Of a stretch of 64,000 nucleotides of DNA, positions 44,933-56,250 are shown one piece after another. This DNA is from Hydractinia symbiolongicarpus (taxonomy: Eukaryota > Cnidaria > Hydrozoa > Anthoathecata > Hydractiniidae), in assembly GCF_029227915.1 (NCBI RefSeq), contig NC_079880.1, positions 13,100,001 to 13,164,000 of the forward strand, written 5' to 3'. Numbering within the stretch: position 1 is the stretch's first letter; each line of letters starts with the position of its first letter. The position numbers and the translations under genes are program-made. The notes under the pieces are model-generated. The model saw only the letters and a program-made list of their open reading frames with translations, was not told where the DNA came from and searched no databases.

Positions 44933-46805
44933 ATGGACCCCTACGCAATTTTGGAGAAAATTCAAAGATCTCTGGAGTGTCGAAATTTTCCTGACCTTAA
45001 CTTTAAACCCAAACAAGTCAAGTGCTTGGAGTCCATAGTAAGAGGACAGGATGTCATTGGGGTGTTTCCAACAGGATATGGGAAATCTTTAATTTTTCAA
45101 CTGTTACCAGATGTCATGAGAAACAAAGACGAAAAATCTTCAATTGTCATTGTAATCACTTGTTTACGCAATTATGGAAGATCAAGTGAATTTTCTGAAA
45201 AAAGTAGGAATGACTTGCTACATCCTACGTGACTTAAATTTTGAGGAGAATGCTGTACAGACGTTGCTTGAGGATATCTGTCTGAGTGATAAAACAGAAG
45301 ATGTCTTACCATCATTTGTATTGGATGGTCATTGTGACTTCCTATTTTGCCATCCAGAGGCTATATTGAGTGAGAGAGGAAGAACTTTGATGAAAACGAA
45401 AATTTATCAAAAAAATGTCAAAGCTTGTGTCATTGATGAGGCTCACTGCTTGGACACCTGGTAAGTACTACTTTATTTATATAGGTATATATATAGCTAC
45501 AACTTTAAAAAAGTTAAATATTATATATATATGTATATATATATATATACAAGAATAATTTCTCTAATAAGGAAATATGCAATAATGTAATGTTAATTGC
45601 AAAATGCTAATAAAATAACAAAGACAAGAATATCTGTACAACAACTGAATAACAAAAATGTATATATATAATATAAAACAGATATAAAATTATATATAAC
45701 TAACAAAATTATTATATATAACTAACAAAATGTTAATCCTAAAATATATATATATTTCTTTATCTTTAAGGGGAAAAGAATTTCGCAAAGAATTTGAAAA
45801 CTTGGGAGCAATGCGAGCTTTTTTTAGAGAGGTACCTTTTATCGCACTTACAGCTACCGCAACAGAAAAAACACTGGCTAAAATAAAACATATACTTGGA
45901 ATGAAAACCCCAACAATAATATCTGTTAATCCAAACAGAAAAAATGTATACATGTGCAAAGAAAAGAGAAAAGTTGGTGAAGAAGGTATTGAAAATATCA
46001 TCTTGCCACTTGCAAAGGAGCTAAAATCACTAAAGAAAAGTTTTCCTCAAACTATTATATATTGTGGATTGAGGTTTTGTGGGTATATATACAAGTTAAT
46101 AAAAAATGTATTAAAGGAACACATGTATGTTGAAAACATAACAAACCCTAGCAATTGTTTAATTGTGCAATTTCACGCACCACAAACAAAGTCAATGAAA
46201 AACGAAATTCTCCTTGAAGTTGCAAAAGAAGTTTGAACATTCGCGTTATAATAGCAACTTCTGCGCTTGGTATGGGTGTTTATGCACCCTATATCGAACA
46301 AATTTTCCATATAAGTCCACCAAGTACCATCGAAGACTATATGCAGCAATTTGGACGGGCTGGTCGAAGAGGGCAAGAAGCATTGGCAAGATTGTACTAT
46401 ACCGGGCATGATATCAGCAGTAGGCGTTTAAAACAAAATAAAGTTGATGAACATATGGTAAATTTTTGTACTACGACACAATGCCTTCGTAAAGTATTGA
46501 TGATTCACTTTGGATATCATTATCAACCCCAGGATCAATGCTGTAGCAATTGTGATTCTTCACTCTTGAAAGAACCTAAAAAAGAGGAACGTATTAAATA
46601 TAGAGAAGTATCAGATGAGAGTTTAAAGAAACTATCAGATGAACTTGATAATATACTGGCAGATCACGACCAAGCCACACATGATGCAGCCATGGAGTTT
46701 TATAACATTGTGGATACAGGAAACTTGGCTGAAAAATTTTCAGAAATTATTATTAACATTGAGTATGTCAACGATGTGGAAAGCTTGTTAGAATATCAGT
46801 TGTAG
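44933..46805 (+). pseudogene. RecQ-like DNA helicase
   Basis: Starts MDPYAILEKIQRSL at 44933. Motif I is VFPTGYGKSLIFQLLP, motif II VIDEAHCLDTW (DEAH box). A GT-AG intron runs from about 45463 to 45770. It continues with IALTATATEKT (motif III), SALGMGV near motif V and QQFGRAGRRGQEA (motif VI). A zinc-binding block CLRKVL...CCSNCD follows. RecQ enzymes unwind DNA 3' to 5'. The frame is shifted once near 45165 and once near 46230, so the present copy is not intact unless these are sequence errors. At about 535 codons it lacks HRDC. It stands head-on to the DUF6589 gene inside one set of terminal repeats, which suggests a job in mobility of the element. Confidence 0.85.
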
Positions 46806-47003
46806 GATGAATTTGTTAGTAGCAGAGTTTTTAAAGTTATTGAGAAGTATACCACACTGAAGTAATTCCATAATACACAATGTGAGGTAATGTTACTACA
46901 TACATTAATCAATTTTAGTTTTCTTATATATTCTACTCTTAGCTTATTATGGAATTATTTTTTGTGTGTAAACTAACCTGTGTGTGAGATATATATACAT
47001 TTT

Positions 47004-50000
47004 TTACATTCCAGAAACTTGCTTTTTATGCTTTGTAAGCCATTGATGGAAATGATTAGTGTCAAGGTATAACTGAGGGCTTCTTTTTATATTTCTAAAT
47101 GATGGATGAAAGCTTCCAGGTGTATATTCAAATGGATCTAATTGTAGTAGATCATTGATCATTTGTAATTCATCCTCATAAGGGCTTGCGGTTGTGTGTC
47201 TTGAACTGTTTTTTGGTACATTTAGAACTTTGTCAAGGTTTTCTAGAAGTGCCTTGATTCCTGTTGTTGCTTTGCAAATTGTGCTGATAGATGTTAAGGA
47301 TTTGTTTGCACCTAATCTTTTTACTACATTCTTACTAATGTTGTTGGAAATCTCTTGAGCTAAATCATCTTCAATATTTCGACCCATACCACCCGTCCAG
47401 TTACAAAAAAAGCCCCACTTGAGTTGTGCAGACAAACGTGGTGTTGATAGGCACTCTATTTGTGCTATGGACACAAACATCTCCAATGCATACTTGCTGT
47501 GTGTATTAAATGACTTGAATATGGGCATAAGCAATTTTTGATTGGTCAAATTTTTTTCACCATCACCTTCCGCTGCTGTATCTTTCAGTTGCAGTAGAAT
47601 CATGGTTAGATATGACACCAACAATGCATAATTTTTTATATAATCTTCATCTTCACCTGGTTCAGGAGATTGCCCCTTCTGAAAAATGTAATTGTCAACA
47701 AAAGATCCAATGGATTCATTGTAGTAGCTCTGTATTTCAGTTGTTTCTTTGTGACACATATTTGAATTAAATTTATTCAATGTAGGGTAACTATCAAGGC
47801 TGGCCATTCCAAAGTGTTTCATCAACCCTACAACAATATATGCTTTTCCAACACTTATTAATAATTCTTCGCAACCATCGTACGAATCTAAGACTTTTGT
47901 TGGAGTTACATTTCGACGGTTATATTTCTCTCTGAAGAATTTTAATGTGCCTTGTTGATTAAATGAAGTGCTGTCGTATAACATACCATAACATCCCTGT
48001 AGAAAAGATGCTTTACAGTGCCACATCACTGGTTTGAACGGAGAGCAGTGCTCAAACCTGTCAGTTGGTGTATGTGCATCTGCAAGTAGATCCTTAGCAC
48101 CAGCAAACCTTACACGGGTCAATTGATCTCCCGCAAAAGGAATTTTCATTTCTCGCATAGGATCATCTTCACTTGACTGAAAATGTGCTCCAGGTTGATC
48201 AGGTCTAGATGCATCGTCTTTAGGAAAAATAGGATTTTCAACCTCCCTTTCGTTTATTCTGCCACTTTTTTTGTAGATCTCAAAAATCCAATTTTCATAT
48301 GTTCTGAGGATTTTCACACAATCATCATATTTCACTTCATTAGCATCAATAATTGGTAAACTGATGATAACTGAACTTTTTGCCATTTCATATGAAAATT
48401 CATGTTGGATGTGTTTAGGTATTACCTTTTTCAAAAATTTGAACTTCGGAAGGTATTCAAAGCAAATTCTGCCAACTAAAACCATGAAATTATTTCTCAG
48501 CCTTGTTAAATCATTCCTATTCAACAGGAAAACGCAACGATTACAATCATTTAAATTACGAATTGGGGTATCATTGGACAAATGGTTAAAATATACTCTA
48601 TTAATGTAAAGATTTGAGGCAAATAAATGGATATCTTCATTTTGAAGTTCCTTGGTCATGTGGCCTTTTAATACTCGCAAATCCCAATTGTCACCAGTAC
48701 CACGTAATGATTTGTTTTCCTTGACTGCATTAACTGCTTTGTCACAAAAATGTCCTCCAATCAAATTCAACAGGTATGAACGGGAGGTGTATGATAGAGC
48801 TACTCCAAGCTTGTGTAACCTTTGCTGAAGCTAAACAAGAGTAAATGGCCTAATAACATTTATACTCTGCTAGTTTTAGAAAAGGTTTGATAAGTGAAAA
48901 TCATTTTTAGGACTTGTGAAATTTGGTTATTTTCTCTATGCTAAATTTTTGCGAAAGTGCTAAAAAAGATACAAAAGATTACCTTTTTACTTGCACCGCC
49001 TTCTATTAGTGAAACTGTGTTAAGTCTTTGAAAAAGTGATAGCTTTTCCCATTTAATATTCATTAGGATAGAGTATAAGAAGCAAAACTTGACTTTTGCA
49101 ACTTCTGGCAATCTATCGGGGCTAAGTTGTAATCCAGATGTAGCAGCAAATACATCTATTAAAAATGGCTGAGATACCTTCAACTCATTCCAAATTGCCT
49201 CAATACTAAAGTTATTCATATCTTCAAATAATGTCCCATATAAAACACTACCATTCTTTTTCTTGCATAATTCTTTTGACTTTCTTTCAATAGATGCTGT
49301 GATGATACATTTTTGTGAGAAGTAAATGCTGGGTATGAGAGATGAGATATTTGCGATTGTACTTGGTATTCTTAATTTAACTTTCTGATTGATATGGTCA
49401 ACTTGATCTTCACTTAATAGTCTTGATTGAAATACAAATCTGTCTTTATGGTACACAGACTTATCATATTCCACTGTTGAATTCTGTGATGTGCTTCCTG
49501 CTTTTTCATAAACCAGTTGTTTTTTTGGTGACACTATAAATCAAGATAGTAAATTTGAAGAATATATATAAAATATAAAAAAGTATACATGTATATGCAT
49601 AGTATATATAAAAAAGATATATGTAATTTTTAAAACATAGGTAAGAAAGAATGTATATTTTACCTCTGAGTTTCTTTGTGGTACATTTTTGTTCTGGTGA
49701 CGATATTACCCTTTTCACACTGCAATTTTTCGGAAAGCTTATCTGTGCATTCCGACACAAAATCTTAAATTGTACAAAGTTTTCAATTTTTCTTTCACAT
49801 TTACGACAGATTATATCATTTATGTTATCAGTTTGCACAATTGTGATACCCACAGTGCCTTGTATTTTCTCTTGAAGTTGTTTTGATGTTCCAATATTTC
49901 CAAAAATTTGACTAAATCGTTTTAAGTCAGTCTCAGCACACAGTCTACACACTTTATCACATCCACTATAAACTTTATGTGGTGTGATATTTTCTTTCCC

Positions 50001-50005
50001 TTTGC
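47004..50005 (-). CDS. ZAD-DUF6589 transposase-like protein
   Basis: At least three minus-strand exons: 50005-49664, 49533-48983 and 48824-47004, all with GT-AG borders and matching phases; the first coding exon is not identified. Exon 1 encodes a ZAD zinc-binding domain (VCRLCAETDLKRFSQIF, then IICRKCERKIENF). The large exon has features of DUF6589 proteins: GTGDNWDLRVLKG, later PFAGDQLTRVRFAGAKDLLA and PVMWHCKASFLQG. Together with conserved acids these make it a possible RNase-H-fold transposase: GDN and GDQ would carry the first two metal ligands. This role is inferred. The two large exons have no stops. The promoter side is present in three tandem copies. Confidence 0.75.
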
Positions 50006-52376
50006 CTAAAAACAAAGATTTATATTAGTTGTTATTTTTTGTATATATATATTTCCTTTTATTTATACAGCTACCTATACTTTATTTCCTAAAATATTTT
50101 TTAATGCTCTAGCTAGTATTCTTATCCCAAAAAATTGTCAAATAATATCCCTTGAATTGTGACATAAAAAAGATTACTTGTCATTGTTGTGCATCTTCAA
50201 GCTAGCTAACAGTATCTAGCTAGTTAGCCAGCATACATACTAAAAAAGTTGCATCTATACCAAGTTTCTGTTTACTTTTTAGCATGTGAAAACAAAAATT
50301 AAATTGCAGTTTTTTTAAAAATATAAGTATTGTGTCCCAACAAAAGGTGAGAAGTACCTGCTACTTTCGTTAGCAGGACAGATGTTCATCGCACCATTCC
50401 ATTTGACTTGTCAGCTGCCTTTTTCCCATCAGTGAAACAACAAAAATAATGTTTAAAAATTTTGAACAGCACCGATAAATTTGTAACGATGCAAGGAAAG
50501 TCAAAAATAACGTGAATTAATAAATATTTTCTTCATAAACAAGTTACCAAAAAATCTGCGTAATGCTCATCGCCATATTTGTTGTTACTATAAAATGCTG
50601 TGCTTGCAAAAAATACTTTTACAATTTACAAAAAAAACAAAATCTTAAATTGTACAAAGTTTTCAATTTTTCTTTCACATTTACGACAGATTATATCATT
50701 TATGTTATCAGTTTGCACAATTGTGATACCCACAGTGCCTTGTATTTTCTCTTGAAGTTGTTTTGATGTTCCAATATTTCCAAAAATTTGACTAAATCGT
50801 TTTAAGTCAGTCTCAGCACACAGTCTACACACTTTATCACATCCACTATAAACTTTATGTGGTGTGACATTTTCTTTCCCTTTGCCTAAAAACAAAGATT
50901 TATATTAGTTGTTATTTTTTGTATATATATATTTCCTTTTATTTATACAGCTACCTATACTTTATTTCCTAAAATATTTTTTAATGCTCTAGCTAGTATT
51001 CTTATCCCAAAAAATTGTCAAATAATATCCCTTGAATTGTGACATAAAAAAGATTACTTGTCATTGTTGTGCATCTTCAAGCTAGCTAACAGTATCTAGC
51101 TAGTTAGCCAGCATACATACTAAAAAAGTTGCATCTATACCAAGTTTCTGTTTACTTTTTAGCATGTGAAAACAAAAATTAAATTGCAGTTTTTTTAAAA
51201 ATATAAGTATTGTGTCCCAACAAAAGGTGAGAAGTACCTGCTACTTTCGTTAGCAGGACAGATGTTCATCGCACCATTCCATTTGACTTGTCAGCTGCCT
51301 TTTTCCCATCAGTGAAACAACAAAAATAATGTTTAAAAATTTTGAACAGCACCGATAAATTTGTAACGATGCAAGGAAAGTCAAAAATAACGTGAATTAA
51401 TAAATATTTTCTTCATAAACAAGTTACCAAAAAATCTGCGTAATGCTCATCGCCATATTTGTTGTTACTATAAAATGCTGTGCTTGCAAAAAATACTTTT
51501 ACAATTTACAAAAACAAAATCTTAAATTGTACAAAGTTTTCAATTTTTCTTTCACATTTACGACAGATTATATCATTTATGTTATCAGTTTGCACAATTG
51601 TGATACCCACAGTGCCTTGTATTTTCTCTTGAAGTTGTTTTGATGTTCCAATATTTCCAAAAATTTGACTAAATCGTTTTAAGTCAGTCTCAGCACACAG
51701 TCTACACACTTTATCACATCCACTATAAACTTTATGTGGTGTGACATTTTCTTTCCCTTTGCCTAAAAACAAAGATTTATATTAGTTGTTATTTTTTGTA
51801 TATATATATTTCCTTTTATTTATACAGCTACCTATACTTTATTTCCTAAAATATTTTTTAATGCTCTAGCTAGTATTCTTATCCCAAAAAATTGTCAAAT
51901 AATATCCCTTGAATTGTGACATAAAAAAGATTACTTGTCATTGTTGTGCATCTTCAAGCTAGCTAACAGTATCTAGCTAGTTAGCCAGCATACATACTAA
52001 AAAAGTTGCATCTATACCAAGTTTCTGTTTACTTTTTAGCATGTGAAAACAAAAATTAAATTGCAGTTTTTTTAAAAATATAAGTATTGTGTCCCAACAA
52101 AAGGTGAGAAGTACCTGCTACTTTCGTTAGCAGGACAGATGTTCATCGCACCATTCCATTTGACTTGTCAGCTGCCTTTTTCCTATCAGTGAAACAACAA
52201 AAATAATGTTTAAAAATTTTGAACAGCACCGATACATTTGTAACGATGCAAGGAAAGTCAAAAATAACGTGAATTAATAAATATTTTCTTCATAAACAAG
52301 TTACCAAAAAATCTGCGTAATGCTCATCGCCATATTTGTTGTTACTATAAAATGCTGTGCTTGCAAAAAATACTTC
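49758..52376. repeat. Tandem triplication, unit 877-880 bp
   Basis: Starts of equivalent sequence (AATCTTAAATTGTACAAAG) lie at 49761, 50641 and 51518. Units are nearly identical. Each has part of the ZAD exon plus about 550 bases upstream of it. Only the leftmost unit joins to a complete ZAD exon; in the others the exon breaks after the block ENFVQFKIL. Confidence 0.93.
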
Positions 52377-52439
52377 TGCATTTATTATCTTTTTAGCATA
52401 ATTTAAAAAAGCCGTATACGCATTCTCATTGGTTGAGTA

Positions 52440-52515
52440 AGTCTGTTGTACCAGGGCCTCGTACGCGTTTCATCCTCATATCAAAAAACGCTACAGGCCC
52501 TGGGTTCGAGGTTGT
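52440..52515. repeat. Terminal inverted repeat, right, of the large transposon
   Basis: Inverted copy of 41106-41181, ending CGAGGTTGT, followed by the target duplication TTTGACT at 52516. Confidence 0.8.
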
Positions 52516-52978
52516 TTTGACTATACAGTTTATTTCTAAAGAATGGGAAAGAAAATAATTTACAAAGAGGTGGCAAGCCACCGCAATGATGAACTCAACC
52601 TGTTAGGTCTTTGGAAACAAGCTAGAGGTTGTACTCCTCTAGAGAAAATGCCTCTAAAAGCACAGTTCTCCCTTTTTACAAGGAATTAAAGGGGAATTAA
52701 GCCCAAATTTTTTTCTTCGGAAATATCTTTTACAAACCCTACTTATTTTGATGGTATATAAAAAAAATTGAAATTCTTTGAATTTACATCCCTTTTCTAG
52801 CATAAAAGTTGACAACAGTAATCGCCATGTTTAAATCATAAAAAATCTGCGATGGAGATCTATGACGTATTTTACGCTCCTTTCAATTTTTTGATCTCTT
52901 CATCTTTTTTAAAGTTGTTTACACAATGTGAACAAACGTAACAGCGTATTTGTTGATGTTATCTTTCTTCCAAAAACG

Positions 52979-53305
52979 ATGCCTACTTGTAAAGCTTATG
53001 GCTGTAGAAATAGTACTGGGAAAGAACGGCAACATTTCGAGTTGAATGTGATGAACGCCCGAGTGAAGTTGGCTATCTTGGACCATAACAATAACGTTGG
53101 TCGAAAGCAGGCTGTTGTAAAATGCGCGCGTAAAGGGAGTCAGAAGGTCGGTGAAAAAAAGTGGAAGTTTGTCTCAAGCAAATTGAATAAAGAGTGGGTC
53201 GCGAAACCTGTGAAAGAACCCAAGTTTTTCAGTTTTGTTGATGCGATAATGAATGACATAATTGAAAGAAAGGAGAGTGGGGGTAAAGGTAAAGATCTCT
53301 GGTAA
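52979..53305 (+). CDS. THAP-like N-terminus with Lys-rich tail
   Basis: ATG at 52979 gives MPTCKAYGCRNSTGKERQHF and then about 88 charged residues without a recognised fold, ending TGGTAA at 53305. The first sixteen residues fit the start of a THAP zinc finger (two cysteines around AYGC), but the rest of the C2CH site (W, C, H, F) is missing from this frame. It may be a THAP transposase gutted by deletion, or a first exon joined to an intron read-through. It is convergent with the P2X7-like gene within the TTAA element. Confidence 0.5.
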   Translation: MPTCKAYGCRNSTGKERQHFELNVMNARVKLAILDHNNNVGRKQAVVKCARKGSQKVGEKKWKFVSSKLNKEWVAKPVKEPKFFSFVDAIMNDIIERKESGGKGKDLW

Positions 53306-53474
53306 AGAAGTTGTAAACAAGCTTAGTCGACCACGTAACATTGCCCACACGGCCAGACCTGACACTTCGAAAATTTTAGAGAAACGGAATTATGCAAAAC
53401 GATTCAAAAAATAACTCTGGTCCGTTGTACTTTATTTCGCTTTTTTGTTGTTGTTATTGTTTGTTTAAAAATGT

Positions 53475-54417
53475 TAAGTCCCGTTATATGTTAACAAATT
53501 CTTTGAATCCAGTATAATTTCCATCTGAATCAGGAAATTCTTCCCTTATTTTCCGCACAACACAAGCTGGAATCACCACGCGACATCCTTTTCCAAGCCT
53601 TTCATAATAATGTACCCAGGCCGTGTACTGTCGGTAACTGGTGTACCTCATTTCCCTACAACGGAATCAAAGTTTATGTTATAGTGTAAACCAGGATAAA
53701 ATATTCGAAAGAAATTATTTATTCATCAAAACTTCTTTGAAACAAATTGTTATTTGAGGCACATGGGCTCTCCTCCTTTTTTATTAGATATTCAAGGAAT
53801 GACATTATTTTTAATTTAATTAAATAATCTGCGATGGTGTGTATTTTCATAGCGCATGGACCTGTAAGATTATAAAGCGAAAAGTGAGAAGATACAAAGA
53901 TACGAAGAATGTTTTATTTTGGTGTGACTATAAGAAATATGGTCTGTGAAAATATTTACGAGAAACATATTTTTTGAAGAAAGACTTACTTATTAGTATA
54001 TGTGGAGAGTTCTTTATATTTTTTCTGATATCGTCGATGTTGTATGCTGGCTGTCTCTAACACTGTGCGGTTCAAACATAAAATTTCAAAATCCTTGTGC
54101 ATCGTGATGCACTTGTTATCATTCAACTTGTCGTTCAATAAATTGAAAAATTCTTGGCAACACTTGCATTCCACAAGAGTGAAGCAATTATAAATAACGC
54201 AACATGTACAAGTACACCAATGCAAATTTTCAAGTCTGCTTGAATTCAATTCGTCTTCTTCTTCGCTATCACTAGATTTATAAGTCACTTTTTCAAGTTC
54301 TGCTTTGGAGTATTCAGGCTCATTCATGTAACATCCTGTTACTGACGTTTCGCTAGAGTCACTTGAATATTCTACTTCTGAAATAGGAGAGTCAGAGCAG
54401 GAGCTTGAATTTTCCAT
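53475..54417 (-). CDS. P2X7 C-terminal-like domain protein on a TTAA element
   Basis: Two exons: 54417-53990 and 53655-53475 (GT-AG), joined frame 609 bases, 202 aa. Residues 1-70 are Ser/Glu-rich and disordered (MENSSSCSDSPISEVEYSSD). From about 70 comes the domain: HWCTCTCCVIYN, VECKCCQEF, ITMHKDFEILCLNRTVLETA, then in exon 2 RYTSYRQYTAWVHYYERLGK and GCRVVIPACVVRKIREEFPD. In vertebrate P2X7 this domain binds two zinc ions and guanine nucleotides; no channel part is here. After PDSDG the frame continues out of register with the usual YTGF ending; a one-base loss near 53519 would explain that, so the last 15 residues are doubtful. Likely a TE-borne gene of unknown role. Confidence 0.8.
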
Positions 54418-54781
54418 ATCTCGCTGCTTTCGCTCAGCGCAAGCTTATGCTTCTTCAGCGTAATATACGTCACGATATAACAGTCTCAAGAATCAGCCGT
54501 GGCCTCAGAAAATTTAAATGGCTCTTACCGTTCGCTTATAGAAGGGGTAACTTTTATATTAAAATCAATCCAAATAATATTTATTTTTCAAAATTTTGAT
54601 CAGAATTTGGGAAACGAACATAATGTTAACCGAAATAATGCTATTTAAGTTTGAGGCTTAATTCCCCTTTAATTAAAAAAATATAAAAAAATAAAAAGGA
54701 CACAACACAATTGAAAAGATGAACAGAATTTTAACCAAGGGCAGGTAGGATTCGACCCATATTTCTGAACCAAAGTACCCT

Positions 54782-54844
54782 GGATGTCTAGCTGGGTCAC
54801 CTCGAAGAGGTCCGCGGACGGTCATCAGCAGAAACTAGACATCC
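54782..54844 (-). ncRNA. Structured 3'-UTR element, copy D
   Basis: Stem GGATGTCTAG/CTAGACATCC, hairpins ACCTC-GAA-GAGGT and CCG-CGGA-CGG. Compared with copy A (AAATGTCTAG/CTAGACATTT and CTG-CGAA-CAG) both strands of the stems change together. Confidence 0.75.
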
Positions 54845-55226
54845 CTATCCTCCTAAAGTAAACTTTGACCACTTTCTGTTCAACTGTGCTATTCTTTGTT
54901 TTTAACTCAGGTAATAAGTGGAGTCGTTACTCTCCAAAGACAAGATCATGTGTGATCAAACCCCCCTGCTAACTTAATTTTTATTTGATTTTGTTTTGTT
55001 TTTGACTGGGGAAATAAGTGGAGTCGTCACTCTCCAAAGACAAGACTGAGTGTAGTCAAGCCCCCTTGCTGAATCATTCTGGTTAACTCATTTTGGTTAA
55101 AATAATCTTACCTCAGCTCTTCTAAAAATAAAACATATGACTCGTGACTGTTAATAAGGCGGTCTATTTTTAACAACTTAATAATCAGCATATAATGTTT
55201 CGTATATCCCGCTAAAAAGTACACAC

Positions 55227-55536
55227 CTTGTAGGTTATATATATGTCTTGATTCCAGTTCGTGACAGCAAAAACATTCAGTTTCAGTGCTCATTTGACGG
55301 CAATTGTTGCATTTACACCACGACGTAGCGTCAAGGTTAATCCTTAATTCTGCTATTTCCCCATCGCTATTACTGTCATAGTCACCCACGATGAGTCCGA
55401 TAAACCCCCCCCCCCTTGCGTTTAGGTTTAAACTGGAAGCCAAGTACAACGTTAGAACATTTTGATTCCGACTCATCCGAAGATTACAGTACTTAACAAA
55501 CGTGTTGCTTTTAAAAGAAAACAAATAATTCTGCAT
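55227..55536 (-). CDS. P2X7 C-terminal-like domain, first exon (split gene)
   Basis: Minus exon with possible starts at 55536 or 55476 (MSRNQNVLTLYLAS). It reads INLDATSWCKCNNCRQMSTE then TECFCCHELESRHIYNLQ before a GT donor at 55226. WCKCxxC...E..CC.E is the start of the P2X7 C-terminal domain. An 11-base C run lies in the exon near 55410. The middle of the domain (H..FE..CLN) is missing here. A terminal exon of the right kind lies at 36971-37184, with only nested mobile DNA between. The phases do not match directly, so a middle exon has been lost or is unrecognised. Confidence 0.65.
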
Positions 55537-55868
55537 TAAGCAAACAACAAAATTTTTTTCTAGCGCTAATGAATCTTCTTTATCTCATAAATATTTAATA
55601 CTTCGAAACATATCAACAAGGCATTCTAAACACGAATTAGTCAGTAGAATATATCACCGTGAGGCATCCTATAATTCTTTGGTCCTTGTGACGTCAAACA
55701 TGCAGCCATTATGAATTTCAAAGTTCGAGAAGAAGCGTGAGCATGATAAAGTCGCATGAAGTGAGGTAGCTCAAAATTTGAAAGTTTATTTACAATTATT
55801 TGCTGTACTAAACTTTTCTGTAAAAAAAGAATGCTATTTTCTTAAATACTTATATGAATAGAACTTAA

Positions 55869-56250
55869 TTAGGTAGCATCATTAAAACGTTGGAGGGAAC
55901 CTTTAAGTTGCGATAAATCCACCGCAGTAATGACACGATCGTCACACTTAAGCCAGGTGTTATCCTTGTCCTTGATAAAAACCCAGTAATGGCCTGCCCT
56001 AAGAGTGCTGGAGTGGTTGATGGTGGCAACTAAATTGAATGTGTTATTGAAACACACATCCTCAGAGGGGTGAGATAGTACTTTCAAGACGTGATGTTTC
56101 TTTGGAAGGCACGAAACCAACCTGTTGTCATTAAACGATGACCCATTAGATGTATACCTTAACAATTGGACAACTAAAACACTTCCACAATTTGATGTTT
56201 GTCTCGACTGTTGCTTCCTGATGTGACGAGCACTGGGGACAATACCACTT
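55869..56250 (-). pseudogene. USP deubiquitinase fragment of a different lineage
   Basis: Minus frame with LLRYTSNGSSFNDNR, then TINHSSTLRAGHYWVFIKD (His box) and WLKCDDRVITAV, ending TAA at 55869. Just upstream, in another frame, WYCPQCSSHQEATVE gives the zinc-ribbon CxxC. It is a USP C-terminal half, clearly different from the USP of copies A and B, so a second retroelement lineage or another mobile gene with a USP was present. Confidence 0.65.

Larger units (their letters stand above)
41106..52515. mobile_element. Large DNA transposon with RecQ-like helicase and ZAD-DUF6589 genes
   Basis: Ends 41106-41181 and 52440-52515 are inverted copies of each other (76 bp). Directly outside, TTTGACT occurs on both sides (41099-41105 and 52516-52522), a 7-base target duplication. 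Joining the flanks restores an open retroelement frame, as expected if the insertion disrupted copy A. Inside are a plus-strand RecQ-like gene and a convergent minus-strand ZAD-DUF6589 gene, a 880-bp tandem triplication on the right and a nested ISL2EU element (41464-44879). Without nested and duplicated DNA the element would be about 6.2 kb. DUF6589 proteins are suspected transposases; linkage to this superfamily is inference. Confidence 0.7.
52690..54668. mobile_element. TTAA-flanked DNA transposon carrying a P2X7-like gene
   Basis: Ends are the inverted AGGGGAATTAAGCC, flanked by TTAA on both sides (52686-52689, 54669-54672). The uninterrupted site (GGAATTAATTAAAAAA) is seen in copy B of the host retroelement, which proves the insertion. 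TTAA targets are used by piggyBac and Kolobok elements. A THAP-like start on the plus strand favours Kolobok. No transposase catalytic domain is present, so the element is non-autonomous, 1979 bp. Confidence 0.85.
52553..55164 (-). mobile_element. RT-endonuclease-USP retroelement family, copy D (5'-truncated)
   Basis: The 3' end at 52553 has AAAATAATTTACAAAG and the GGTGGC/GCCACC hairpin. The 3'-UTR fold is at 54782-54844, two hairpin units of the GGAGTCGTCACTCTCC type at 54910-55075, and the last USP residues (INSHESYVLFLEELR) at 55108-55164. There homology to copy B stops. A TTAA element (52690-54668) sits inside; removing it restores the sequence seen in copy B at 59050. Confidence 0.8.

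Noticed and set aside
50626-51772. Two extra ZAD genes
   Set aside because: These are incomplete copies of one exon created by the 880-bp tandem triplication; each breaks after the same residue and has no downstream exons.
49758-52376. CRISPR-like array
   Set aside because: Units are 880 bp, contiguous and eukaryotic in context; no short repeats with spacers exist in the window.
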